From assembly GCA_003116975.1 (NCBI GenBank), contig BGKB01000181.1:62001-126000 (forward strand): a stretch of DNA of 64,000 bases, read 5' to 3'. Shown here piece by piece: positions 39,871 to 49,632 of the stretch (position 1 is the first letter of the stretch; each line of letters opens with the position of its first letter). The notes under the pieces are model-generated. The model did not search any database, was not told the DNA's origin, and saw nothing but the letters and a program-made list of their open reading frames with translations. The stretch comes from Aurantiochytrium sp. KH105. Its lineage: Eukaryota > Sar > Bigyra > Thraustochytrida > Thraustochytriidae. Made by a program: the position numbers and the translations under genes.

Positions 39871-40602
39871 ACGCGCCTCTTATCTGTGATACCGTCGTCA
39901 TCCATGGTCATCAACATTGCCATGATCAATAAGAAAAAATGGTCAGTCTATCTACCGTTCGAGCACCTCGGTCCTACAACCGATCCGTAAATCCATCGCA
40001 GCAGACCGCTGCAGCGTCTCCTCCGCCTCCTCCGCCTTCGCCCCCCTACGCCGCTCGCGCAAGCGCACGCGGCGCCGCGCCCGCCGTCTCCGGTTTGTTT
40101 CCCTCGTCGCCATCCATCCATCCATCCATCTCGCCCCCGCATGTCACGCCGCGGGCACGCGCGCCCGCCAGCAGCGACGGGCATCCGCGGCGCCGGAATC
40201 GCGGCCGCGCGCCGGCCCCGCCCTCTCCGCCCTCCGCGCCGCCGCGCCGCGCGAAGCCCGCGCCGCGCGCCTCCACGTACCGCGCCCTGATCGAGTCTTA
40301 CTTGGCGCTCGTGGCAGCGCGCCGGCGCCGCTGCTGGGTGGGCCCGGCAGTGCTCGCTTATATGCTCAAGGTTTCGCCTAGGCCTGCATAACTTGTTAGT
40401 AATGCGTAGACGGGGTCCATCATCTTGAGGCGCTCTCAGGTCGGGCCAGAGCCGGGTCAAGCCGAGTGCGACGACTGCGAGGAGTGCGACGACTGCGAGG
40501 AGTGCGAGGAGGAGGAGGAAGTCGTATGTTCGCAGGGTGCGCCTTGGGAGACGCAGGATGTAAAACGATATCGCGGGCACTCGAACACAGGGCGGGATAG
40601 AG
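39871..40602. promoter_or_regulatory. Divergent promoter region, NDUFB3 / multi-pass membrane gene
   Basis: This 732-bp interval between divergent starts includes a (CATC)n tract (40111-40130) and repeated GCGACGACTGCGAGGAGT units (about 40467-40510). No gene is supported. Confidence 0.5.
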
Positions 40603-43305
40603 ATGCTGACTGCAGAGCCTGTGGCCGTCGTGCCGGTGCTGGATGGGAGCAGCGACGAAATCAACGAGCGCGTTGCAGGGCCCGAAGAGCCCAGTTTATG
40701 CAGGGTAGACGAAGAGCAGCAAAAGGAGTCCGAGCCGCGTGCGCGCGCAGCCGAAGATGCGAGGCCAAAGGCAACGCTCCTGGTGAATCGACTCTACCTG
40801 ACTGCACTCGCGGTCTCCCTCTTGTGGATATCGAGTTTGCCCATGGCCCAATTCATCATGAACCGCGTCTTGCCGTCGGCGACGAGCAACGATAAAGTTT
40901 CGGAAAGCATCACGCAGGCATTGACATTTGTTCAAAGTGAAGCCGAGAAGTATTCGTTGTGCATGTCCACACGCGAAACACGGTGCACAAGCGCCATTAG
41001 TCGCGCGAGTGCAAGCGAAGAGGGGCGCGTGGCGGGCATTCAGATTGAAAATGAGGCTTCTCTCGCGCAGTGGAGCCTCGACACCGACTCGTGCAAGGCA
41101 GAGCGTCAAGATGCACTCTTGCTCTTGAGCAACTTGCAGGCCAATGGGGATTTCTTTCTCCAAGACGTTCGCACAAACTCATCGGATGCTCGTTGTGCTG
41201 GAATCGATGCGCTTATTGCTCAAGAGAGCGCCAAGCAAGCTTCACTCGAGCTTGCTTCATCCTTTCAAGCTGAAGCGGACTCCCTCGTGGCAGAGCTGGC
41301 CGAAACCATGCAAGCACGCGCTTCGTATGATGCTCAATATCTCACGTCCAAGCGTGAAGCTGCTGCTGCCTATGCGGACACTGCCAAGTCCAATTTTGCT
41401 GGCCAGCTGGAAACCCTCGAGGCCTTGCGCAACGAGAGTCTCCAGCTGTCCCATTGTTTGCGAGGGGAATACGATGAAACGACCTCTACAAGCTGCGCAA
41501 ATGTTGCCACTAAACTTGAGAAGATCCCAAAAATGGCTGCTTCCAGCTACGCGCAGGCGATCCAGGCTTACGATGAACTCGAGACGCGTGTCGATAGCAT
41601 GCAAACTACACTTCAAAGCTTTCAGGACGCCTACGACACCTTTGTGAATGGCCTCGCATTGCGCATTGTGTCTTGGGTCCTTGACCCACCATCGCTCAAT
41701 GTGCAAGAGATTGTCACAAATGCACTACTCGACAGAGTTCTTCCCGAATCCACGGTACAAGAGTTTCAAATCAAACTCGATGCTGCTGAGAAAAGTCTCG
41801 AGGCTTCGCTAAGCAAACTCGCTAACGCGAGCAGTGCTAGCGTGGTCGCAATCACAGACGCGCAGACACAGAGCGCAACGCAAGAGAGCGACGAACAAGA
41901 TACGCTTCTCCGGCAGCTTCTCGTCGACTATGTGCCTCCGGAAACGGCAACTTTGGAGCGCGCTCAAGCCGCCGTAGAAGCGTACACTGCGTTGGAAGCC
42001 GATTTCACGGAGAGCTTAGAAGACATTGTCGACGAACTTGGGTCCGCTTCAACCTCTTTGCAGAATACTTCTGTATCGGTAGCGGGCTTGGACACCATCG
42101 ATTCTCTCCTTGGAACAACAACTACGAACGACGTGATTTCATCCTTTGAAACTGGATCTTGGGACGTCTTTTTGTACTCTGGCATGCAGTTTCAAGATTT
42201 CGTCGATGGATGGGACAAAGTTTCAGACTTGGCACTTCTCTTTGACGTAATTTTTCGGTGCTTTACTACACTTCAGGTTGTTCATCGCTATATGCGGATT
42301 TCTCGTGTCGTCACGCCACCCGTGGATATGCGCGAGCATAATGCGGGGAGGCCGCTCGGACGTCCTCCGCAGCAGACGCCGCTGCAGCGCGTAGCCGCGC
42401 TTGCACTTCATCCGGCAGCTGGGGCCTTGGTCCTTGCAGGCTTTGCCTGGGCCGTCGCTGCCACCGCAGCAGCGCTCTACATGCCACTGTTTGAACGATT
42501 TGTCGAGGGCTGCGTGAGGGCTGACAGCGCAGATCCCGGGACTTTTCTCACCCAGAATGCAGCAACCTTTGCCTCCCAATTCGCCACGCGCGAAGGCGCC
42601 TCCGTTGCTGCAGGTGCAATTGATCGCCTAAACGAGTTCTCGTCCTCAACGTGCGCAAGCAATCTGGTGTCATCGCAGCAAGTCCTGGTAAATCAGTCGC
42701 AGAATGCGGAGCTCCTTATCGCCGCTGCGACAGAGGCGGCCGGCGATTTGGAGGCAATTTTGGAGTGCATCGATCTTGATGCCGCGGCCTTCAGCAAGTC
42801 GTCGATCGCTTCACTTGTGCGTCTCACCTCGTGCAAAACGAACGCTGGAGCCGCGATCAGTGAGTGGGCAATTCGCCTTGACGGTACATATGACTGTGAA
42901 GTCCTCGAGCCCTGCGCCTTTGACTGCACGTTGCCGAATGATGACCTTTTAGCGTATTGGACATGGAAGGCTGGATGCGAAGGCGAGGGCTCGCTACACC
43001 ATTTGGTACTGCAATGGTTCGTGGCCGGGGCGATTTATGCAGTCATGAATCTTGCGCGACTTCTTGCCGTGCGCGGGTTGCGTATGCTTTTGTGGACTTC
43101 GCTTTGCGCAGACCAGCACGTGTCCTTCATCGCTGACGTCTCTCCAAGCGCAATAGACCCTGCAATGGTTCGAGAGGCGCTCGAGCGTGGCCTTCAGAAA
43201 TATCCGCGGCGAGGCGCCCTCTTACTCGCTACGGCAGGACTTCTCGTGCTCGTTTGTCTCGTTATGGTTGTCCACCTTGCCAGTCTTGTAGCGAGCGAGT
43301 CATAG
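40603..43305 (+). CDS. Multi-pass membrane protein with large coiled-coil loop, unknown
   Basis: A 900-residue protein, not recognised. Hydrophobic segments by eye: TM1 at about 62-84 (LYLTALAVSLLWISSLPMAQ); TM2 near 540-560 (ALLFDVIFRCFTTLQVV); TM3 near 600-625 (AGALVLAGFAWAVAATAAAL); TM4 near 803-830 (LVLQWFVAGAIYAVMNLARL); TM5 near 873-897 (LLLATAGLLVLVCLVMVVHL). Between TM1 and TM2 is a roughly 455-residue loop of Ala/Glu/Ser-rich heptad-like sequence with scattered cysteines. Between TM3 and TM4 is a roughly 180-residue loop with about eight cysteines, probably disulfide-bonded and outside the cytosol. The N-terminal 60 residues are acidic and cytosolic in this model. The five-helix, two-loop layout recalls prominin-type proteins loosely, without sequence support. 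Confidence 0.8.
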   Translation: MLTAEPVAVVPVLDGSSDEINERVAGPEEPSLCRVDEEQQKESEPRARAAEDARPKATLLVNRLYLTALAVSLLWISSLPMAQFIMNRVLPSATSNDKVSESITQALTFVQSEAEKYSLCMSTRETRCTSAISRASASEEGRVAGIQIENEASLAQWSLDTDSCKAERQDALLLLSNLQANGDFFLQDVRTNSSDARCAGIDALIAQESAKQASLELASSFQAEADSLVAELAETMQARASYDAQYLTSKREAAAAYADTAKSNFAGQLETLEALRNESLQLSHCLRGEYDETTSTSCANVATKLEKIPKMAASSYAQAIQAYDELETRVDSMQTTLQSFQDAYDTFVNGLALRIVSWVLDPPSLNVQEIVTNALLDRVLPESTVQEFQIKLDAAEKSLEASLSKLANASSASVVAITDAQTQSATQESDEQDTLLRQLLVDYVPPETATLERAQAAVEAYTALEADFTESLEDIVDELGSASTSLQNTSVSVAGLDTIDSLLGTTTTNDVISSFETGSWDVFLYSGMQFQDFVDGWDKVSDLALLFDVIFRCFTTLQVVHRYMRISRVVTPPVDMREHNAGRPLGRPPQQTPLQRVAALALHPAAGALVLAGFAWAVAATAAALYMPLFERFVEGCVRADSADPGTFLTQNAATFASQFATREGASVAAGAIDRLNEFSSSTCASNLVSSQQVLVNQSQNAELLIAAATEAAGDLEAILECIDLDAAAFSKSSIASLVRLTSCKTNAGAAISEWAIRLDGTYDCEVLEPCAFDCTLPNDDLLAYWTWKAGCEGEGSLHHLVLQWFVAGAIYAVMNLARLLAVRGLRMLLWTSLCADQHVSFIADVSPSAIDPAMVREALERGLQKYPRRGALLLATAGLLVLVCLVMVVHLASLVASES

Positions 43306-43457
43306 TCATCAAAGCATGTTGCTTTTTGTTGGTGATGCTGGTTGGTTCCATGCTCGCTCGATATCAAGTCGTTTCGCGAAAAGCAACGTTTTCTCGAGTT
43401 TTTAGAAGAAAGAAGAACGAAGGTTTCTTTTCTCTCAATAATTTGAGTTAGATTCTT

Positions 43458-43800
43458 TCGAACAAATGTGTGTTCGCTGAAGCGGGCATCATATCAAGAG
43501 AGAACCTGCCTCTAAAATCGTATGACTCGCTACTTATAGCAACGATTGAACGCAAGTTGCCCTGCATCCGATGATGCTCGTTCGCTCGTTCGCTCGCTCG
43601 CTTTTTCTCCAGATACTTATATTTTCCGAAAACCAGATTTTTGGGAGCTTGGCGCGAGAGAACAACGAAATCATCCCACAATCACATGTGACGATCTTTC
43701 CGCGTTCATAGCAACTCCAAGCACAAGAATCGAACAAATACCTGTTCGCTCGAGCGGAAGGCATATTGAGCTAGATCCGCGCCCCTAAAATCATGCGACT
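43458..43800. repeat. Diverged direct repeat pair (about 70 bp each)
   Basis: Copy A (43458-43526) and copy B (43730-43800) share the blocks TCGAACAAAT, TGTTCGCT-GAGCGG-like sequence, a GCAT core, and a CTAAAAT-C-T-GACT ending, in the same order and spacing. The copies lie 272 bp apart in noncoding DNA. Confidence 0.7.
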
Positions 43801-44138
43801 TACCGAACGAGGAGTCGTTCGTATGATCTGAATCGATGATGCAACAAACCGACCCTCTGTATAATACCATTCGTTCGTACATGACATATTCTCGAGAACT
43901 TCCTTTGTGTCCAACCTTGTTCTTGTTCATCCAGCAGGGCGGACTGCTCACCTCGCTGCCAAAAGCTACGTGGCGCCGCGCCAACGGGCAAGTTCGCTCG
44001 CATTCAGCTCCGACAATGACCTTTTCGCCGTCGCTGCATCTGCACACGTAGGTCCGACGAAACGCCACGCCGCAAGTTCGCTCGCCTCGCGCCGTGGCAT
44101 GCCCGTCGGCATTCAGCGAGCTGGCCGTCCGTTGAGAT

Positions 44139-44176
44139 CATTCATCCATTCATCCATTCATCCATTCATCCATTTC
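44139..44176. repeat. (CATTCATC)n array
   Basis: Tandem octamer-type array in the ABCG upstream region. Confidence 0.9.
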
Positions 44177-45249
44177 CATTCCTTGCAGCGCCACGCACCG
44201 CGACATAGGCATTTATTCATTCACCGGACCGAGCCACGACGGCTCCCTCGCCTCCCGAGATATCCTTTTTTGTGCTGCGTGCGGCGCCGCATTCCCTCCG
44301 ACCACGCATCGCGTTGTCGCAGCCGTGCGCCTCGGCCCTTTCCTCATTTGCTTTCCCACCGCGGCATTCACATCAGGGTCCCAACTCGACCTGGGCTTCC
44401 CTGTTCCCCTCCCCGTTCAGCCGTCGACAGCGACGGTTTCGTGGCCGCCTCGCGCCAAGATCCGCACCGCCGCGCCCTTTCGCTTTCACTTGCCGCCATG
44501 GCCGATGCGCTCGGCGACCTCGCTATCTCCAGAACTAACTCTGCGAGGTCATCGCCAAACTCGAGCTCCAGCACCAGCACCAGCACCAGCAGCTGCAGCG
44601 CGAGGTCTATCTCCAAAACTGCGAACGACTGAGGCCGTCGATGCGCGTCTCGCTCGACGTGAACTTCAACTTGTAGACGCGACGTCCATCGGCAGACTCG
44701 CATCGACGTGGACTCGAACTTGCAGACACATACATTCGCGACGTCCTCCGGCGTCCCGGTCGGCTTCGGTGTCGGGCTTAGCCTCTGGCTGGTGTTCTAC
44801 GTGCAAGTTTGTTTTTGGAGGTGTATACTTCTTCGTGGCGCCGCGGCGCGTGCAGCGTCGAACTCTTTTCTTTTTCCGCTTCGCACTTTGTCCTCCCGCT
44901 CTGTGTCCGCCGGTCTGCGCCAGAAGTACGAGCGCCGCAGACTCCGAAGGCGGCCCGGAGCAGCTGCAGCGCGGCAGCGACCAGGAGCGCCGCAGAGCCC
45001 GAACCCCGCGCGCGCGGCGGCCGCAGCCCTGGACGCAGAAGCGGCGAGCGGAGAAGGAGGGGCAAGCAACGCAGAGCAGAGCAGAGCAGAGCAGAGCAGA
45101 GGACGAGGGCCGCTGCTGGAAAAAGCGCTCTTACCGCGCCACTAACGAGGCGAAACGAAAGGCGAGCGCGCGGAAAGAAAGCACGGCGTGGAACGGCGTG
45201 GAGGACGAGGTCGAGGTCGGAGTGGGACTTAGCATAACGTCTCGCGGTC

Positions 45250-47205
45250 ATGACGAGCCTGAGGACCAAGAAGATGATCGCGGCGGAGGACCTCGAGCAG
45301 CAGGGCTTCGCCGGGGAGGACCCGGCCATCGGCAAGGAGAGCGATGCGATGCGCAGCTGGATTCGCTGCGAGAACCTCAACTACTCCGTGAAGGCCAAGA
45401 AGAAGCAAATTCACATTCTCAAGGACATTGACTGCGTCTTCCCCCCCGGAAGACTCGTGGCGCTCATGGGTCCAAGTGGTGCAGGCAAAACGACGCTCGG
45501 GAGTAATGCGCTCACCTTGCGAGGCCCTGGAAAGGCCGAAGGCGCCATTCTCTTTAATGGAAAACCCTCGAGCAAAGCCATCATGAAGCGCTACTCCAAG
45601 CTCGTGCCGCAGGAAGACATTCTGCAGCCCGTCCTGACCGCCCGCGAAACCCTCCGCTACGCTGCCGAGCTCGCCTTGGACGCCTCCAAGGAGGAGCGCC
45701 ACGCACGGGCCGAAGAATTGATTTCAATGCTCTCTCTCGAAGAATGTGCAGACGTCATTGTGGGCGGCACCGGTCTCAAGGGCCTCAGTGGAGGTCAGCG
45801 GAAACGCGTTTCCATTGCCCTTGAAATGATTCAGGACCCGTCCGTCCTCATCCTCGACGAGCCTACCTCAGGTCTGGACTCCAAGGTCGCTGAAGACGTG
45901 GTGGACATTATCAAACGCTTGGCGCGCACAGGTCGTACTGTGATTTGCACCATCCATCAGCCGTCATTTCAAGTCTTTGCCAAGTTCGACTGGCTTCTTC
46001 TCCTGAACAAGGGCAAAGTCGCATACAACGGAGCTGTCGACCGCGTCTCGGAGTACTTGGATGAGGTCGGGGCACCTGTGCCTGCCTATGTGAACCCCGC
46101 GGATCATTTTATGCTTGTCTTGAGCCAGCCCGTCCCGAACCCCTCCTGTGAGGACTTTGCAGAGCTCTTCAAGGCGTCCTCGTTTTATAAGGATGCCATC
46201 GCCGATGCCGAAGCCTGCAAAGCAGAAGAGGATGCCTTTGTCGCAGAGCGCGAGGCATCGGGCAAGGTGGGCGTCCCCGAGTCCCGGCGTCAGTCTGCCG
46301 GATTTGCCACGAGCGCTTGGTGGCAATTCAGGGTCCTGTTGCACCGCACGCTCATGATTACGCTCAAAGACAGGGCGCAGTTTCGCGTGCGAATTGTGCA
46401 GCTTGCTTTTGTTGGACTCATCATCGCAACTATCTTCTGGCGCATGCCAAATGACCAGGACCGTGTGCAGGATCGGATTAGTGTGCTCTTTCTACTGATG
46501 CTCTTTCTCGGCATGTCCAGTATTATGTCGACTGCAATGGTCGTTACCGGTGAGCGTCCGCTTGTCCACCGCGAGGTCAACAACAATTTTTACACCATGA
46601 GCTCATACTATTTTTCGCGTGTCACCGTGCTCGTGAGCTTTCAAACGCTGTATGCAGTATGTTTCTGCGCCGTCGTGTACTTTATGGTCGGATTCAACAG
46701 TGACGTGGCCAAGTTTTTCAAGTTCATGCTTATGTTTGTCGTGATTGCGCTCTTTACAGGCTGCCTCGGTTACACCGCCGGCATTTCCTTTCCCAACATT
46801 CAAGCCATTTCCGCCGTCGTTCCCATGATGGTCATGCCGCTCACGCTTTTCGCAGGCCTCTTCATTCCCGTTGCGAACATTCCAGTTTATTGGATTTGGC
46901 TTGCTTATTTGAGTCCTTTTCAATATGCTCTCGAGGCGCTCATTGTCAATGAGTTTGCTGGCGAGTATCTCAACCCTTGCTCTGCAGAGGCCATTGCAAC
47001 TTCTGGAGAATGTCCTTATGGTCTTTGTAATTCGAACAGTTCTTCCTCGGAGGCTCTTCCGTGTTCCGGAGACCTGATTATCAACCGTTACGAGTACAAC
47101 TTTGATGCCTACTGGCGGAACTTTGGTATTATTGCGGGCATGACCGTTGCGATCCTTCTTCTAGGTCTTCGCCAAATCAGAAAGCTCGTGTCCACTACGA
47201 AGTAG
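45250..47205 (+). CDS. ABCG-family (White-type) half-transporter
   Basis: A 651-residue protein with the ABCG order: nucleotide-binding domain first, then six membrane helices. The NBD shows Walker A GPSGAGKTT (about 74-82), signature LSGGQRKRVS (about 179-188), Walker B VLILDEPTSGLDS (about 199-211) and H-loop TIHQPS (about 236-241). The membrane domain (about 370-650) includes RIVQLAFVGLIIATIFWRMP, FLLMLFLGMSSIMSTAMVV and a last helix ending RQIRKLV. The loop before the last helix has CSAEAIATSGECPYGLC, cysteines typical of the ABCG extracellular loop. ABCG half-transporters dimerise to export lipids, sterols or xenobiotics; the substrate is not predictable. The first ATG is used. Confidence 0.95.
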   Translation: MTSLRTKKMIAAEDLEQQGFAGEDPAIGKESDAMRSWIRCENLNYSVKAKKKQIHILKDIDCVFPPGRLVALMGPSGAGKTTLGSNALTLRGPGKAEGAILFNGKPSSKAIMKRYSKLVPQEDILQPVLTARETLRYAAELALDASKEERHARAEELISMLSLEECADVIVGGTGLKGLSGGQRKRVSIALEMIQDPSVLILDEPTSGLDSKVAEDVVDIIKRLARTGRTVICTIHQPSFQVFAKFDWLLLLNKGKVAYNGAVDRVSEYLDEVGAPVPAYVNPADHFMLVLSQPVPNPSCEDFAELFKASSFYKDAIADAEACKAEEDAFVAEREASGKVGVPESRRQSAGFATSAWWQFRVLLHRTLMITLKDRAQFRVRIVQLAFVGLIIATIFWRMPNDQDRVQDRISVLFLLMLFLGMSSIMSTAMVVTGERPLVHREVNNNFYTMSSYYFSRVTVLVSFQTLYAVCFCAVVYFMVGFNSDVAKFFKFMLMFVVIALFTGCLGYTAGISFPNIQAISAVVPMMVMPLTLFAGLFIPVANIPVYWIWLAYLSPFQYALEALIVNEFAGEYLNPCSAEAIATSGECPYGLCNSNSSSSEALPCSGDLIINRYEYNFDAYWRNFGIIAGMTVAILLLGLRQIRKLVSTTK

Positions 47206-48055
47206 ACCGTAATTTGTTTTACGAACTTTTTCATATTTGTCTGATCTCAACCGACGGAGGTCCCGTTTTGTTACTTGAAAAGAATTTGCTTACTTGGTTG
47301 ATTGAACTTGGTGGATGACTATAATGAAAGGGAATGGAGTGAAATGCAAAGTGAAATGAATTGTACTGTAAAATTTCGTCACATTGTTTGGAAATGAACT
47401 GGAACAAGAAAGGACGAAGTCAAAGTGCAAAAACTTCGCATAAGCAAGCGCAGAACGAAAGGCCTGGCCTCCCGATATCGTCGTCGTCTTCCTTTCTGTA
47501 ATCCCAGTGGTGACAACCTGCGAGCATGCGATGCGAGATCTCCATCTCTGCGTGCGTGCCCCCCTTCTTTTGAATATTATTTTCAGAAATTAAGAATTCT
47601 TCGATCGCCGCCTCCTTACCTGTAAAAGTACTCGTACTTGCTGCTATTCTGTAAAAGTAGCAAATCCATTGCACGTTGAGGAGCAACGTCGTGAGGAGGT
47701 CGTCCTTGCTCCCTCCAATCTTTCCGGAATAAATCCAAATTCCTTGAGTTGAGTGATTTCACTCGGTTTCATCATTGTGAGCCAAAATAACTCTTTCGTC
47801 TGCCACACCTTCTATGCCAAAAAAGTTTGGCGACAAATGCCAAACAAGTTTGGCGACAACGCCATGCTATTTTCGTGATCCAAGGGCCTCATTCACAGAG
47901 CCTCTGGTCTTGAACCTATCTCATTAGGAGACCGTGTATGAAATTGCACCCCAGGTCATCGAGGCCAAAAGTGATGGTCGTCTAAAACCTCCGCAAAGTC
48001 CGTAATGACATGTCTACCAAGGAGAACGATTGCATATTCCTCATTCGTTCGTACA
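47206..48055. other. Convergent intergenic region with 23-bp tandem repeat
   Basis: This 850-bp region between the stops of the ABCG gene and the HNH-like gene contains a tandem 23-bp repeat at 47814-47859. No gene is supported. Confidence 0.6.
47814..47859. repeat. Two-copy 23-bp tandem repeat with inverted TTTGGC/GCCAAA
   Basis: The units at 47814-47836 and 47837-47859 differ at one base. Each contains GCCAAA and TTTGGC, so they can form hairpins within and between copies. Confidence 0.9.
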
Positions 48056-49435
48056 TCACAGATCCCACTGCTTACGCGTGTCAGCTGCTCTCCATTCCAA
48101 ATTCGCCTTGAATAAGTCCGGGTCGAGAACATGGACATGCGTATAAACCTCCCGGTGACCGCTGGTGTCGATCGTGTGAACGAAGCAACCAACCTTCAAA
48201 CGGCAGATAATACCCGTCATCGTCATCTCATCGAGAGCTGTAACTTTCAGCCAAACCCTATAGCGTTTCTCTCTCCCTTCCTGTAACATTTCTGGCACCT
48301 GAATGTCCGGAGCAGTACCTGGAAGGCCATCCACCGCCTCGATCAGCATCAGGGGGACCCTCATCTCTCGCCCTTCGCCATTTCTTCTTCCGTCGAAAAT
48401 CTTGTGCAGGCTGGAAGTGAGCACAATCCTATTGTTGTTGCAATCATCTTTCCAGTCCAGCTCTTCCGCCTTGCGTCGCCTCTTCAACTCAAATTCATGC
48501 ACCAGGTGTGCTTTCTCCAAGTCGTACCCCAGCTGCAACAATTGAGCCAACTCGATGCTTTGAAATCGCGTGATCATCTCCGTGGGTTCCGCTTTTGTCA
48601 CCTGCATACTTATGATCTGTGAGGACGCAGATGACGATTCGTCGTCAGAGTCGTAGTCCGCGCGCTTGATCCCTATGGTGTGATATTGTTTGCCCAACAA
48701 AATAGGGTCCGTGATGGCTAAATTGTCGACAATATGCTTGTGCTCGCTCAATTTGTTTCCAAAACGCTGTCCTGATTCCGCACTGTGGAACAAGATGCGA
48801 AAGTGCAGGTCGTCATTTTCATACCAAACGCAATCTTGAAAAACGTCTTTTCGATTCGGTTTCGCGGACGAGGATGCTGCAGACGAGGTTGCACCAGTCT
48901 GCGACGAATCCGACACCGCAAGCCCTGACTCGTCCGATGCCATGGCATACAGAAACGCGCGAATGCCTGACGACCGCTTGCTGCCTCGAATGAAACCCTC
49001 CACTTGCCACAGTTGGGGACGACGACTCTTGATCTCGGTCACCGCTCCTATTTGCGCTGCTTTGTGGTTCAAACTTCCACCAATACGTTGGTACAGTGAA
49101 ATCCCCTGCTGACGAAGCTGGGAGCGCTCCTTTTCGAGGGAATCGAAGTAACTCTCTGCTGAAGCTAACCTTCGCTGTTGAAAGGGACTTAGATCGCTGC
49201 TAAATGACGCACCGTCCGTATCTTCAAGCCGCTTCATCTTGGCCTCCACGTCCGCAATCTGCGCCTGGACGACCTCTATCTCTCGCCTGAGGCGCCGAAC
49301 ATCTTCCTCTGCAGCGGCCAGCTTCGCAAGCTCCGCAGCCTCCTCGCCCTCATCTTCGATGACCAGGCGCTTGCGGCTGCCTCCTCCGCCGCCACCCTTC
49401 TTATCTCCTCCGTTTCCACGCGAGAACGAAGCCAT
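48056..49435 (-). CDS. Hypothetical protein with possible HNH-nuclease-like core
   Basis: A 459-residue protein, not assigned to a family. The N-terminus is Gly/Lys-rich and possibly nuclear. Residues about 34-72 are a charged coiled coil. The middle is Ser-rich. Near residue 345, DDCNNNRIVLTSSLHKIFDG resembles the NGixLrsdlHxxFD element of HNH_2-type domains, in which Asn and His are active-site residues. The first His of the motif is not obvious upstream, so activity is uncertain. The region after it (VPLMLIEAVDG, then RVWLKVTALDEMTMTGIICR) looks like beta-strands. It shares a 197-bp divergent promoter with the propeller/LamG-like gene. Confidence 0.7.
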   Translation of the reverse strand: MASFSRGNGGDKKGGGGGGSRKRLVIEDEGEEAAELAKLAAAEEDVRRLRREIEVVQAQIADVEAKMKRLEDTDGASFSSDLSPFQQRRLASAESYFDSLEKERSQLRQQGISLYQRIGGSLNHKAAQIGAVTEIKSRRPQLWQVEGFIRGSKRSSGIRAFLYAMASDESGLAVSDSSQTGATSSAASSSAKPNRKDVFQDCVWYENDDLHFRILFHSAESGQRFGNKLSEHKHIVDNLAITDPILLGKQYHTIGIKRADYDSDDESSSASSQIISMQVTKAEPTEMITRFQSIELAQLLQLGYDLEKAHLVHEFELKRRRKAEELDWKDDCNNNRIVLTSSLHKIFDGRRNGEGREMRVPLMLIEAVDGLPGTAPDIQVPEMLQEGREKRYRVWLKVTALDEMTMTGIICRLKVGCFVHTIDTSGHREVYTHVHVLDPDLFKANLEWRAADTRKQWDL

Positions 49436-49632
49436 TCTGAGCCCCGGCGCGTCTCTCCTGCGCTGCTGTGCTGCTGCCGAGCTGCTGCACCTTCGTCGCA
49501 GCCAAGCCCTTCGCGTTGCTCGGGTTCACGATCTGCTGCTCGCGTCGTGGTCGGTCTTGGATACTTTTGCTCGCTTTTGCTCGCTTTTGCTCGTCGCTTT
49601 TGCTGCAGCTCGCAGACTCGGATGCTGCGCCG
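49436..49632. promoter_or_regulatory. Compact bidirectional promoter (197 bp)
   Basis: The start codons of two divergent genes lie 197 bp apart, so both promoters must share this sequence. It is rich in GCTGCTG and TTTTGCTCGC repeats (about 49565-49600). Confidence 0.6.

Larger units (their letters stand above)
43306..45249. other. 1.9-kb intergenic region with diverged repeats
   Basis: It contains a pair of about 70-bp diverged direct repeats (43458-43526 and 43730-43800), a CATTCATC array (44139-44176), CAGCAC repeats (about 44570-44590) and GCAGA repeats (about 45074-45100). Frames in the last 900 bp are low complexity and overlap each other. Presumably this includes the ABCG promoter. 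No gene is supported. Confidence 0.5.

Noticed and set aside
44478-44667. Possible small spliced gene (MADALGDLAIS, then a frame with LCEVIAKLELQ after a CTAAC/AG site)
   Set aside because: No donor site fits and the second frame is mostly CAGCAC-repeat sequence; insufficient support.
44325-45431. 368-codon frame before the ABCG gene
   Set aside because: It ends inside the ABCG coding region in another frame and is Arg/Ala/Glu-rich repetitive sequence.
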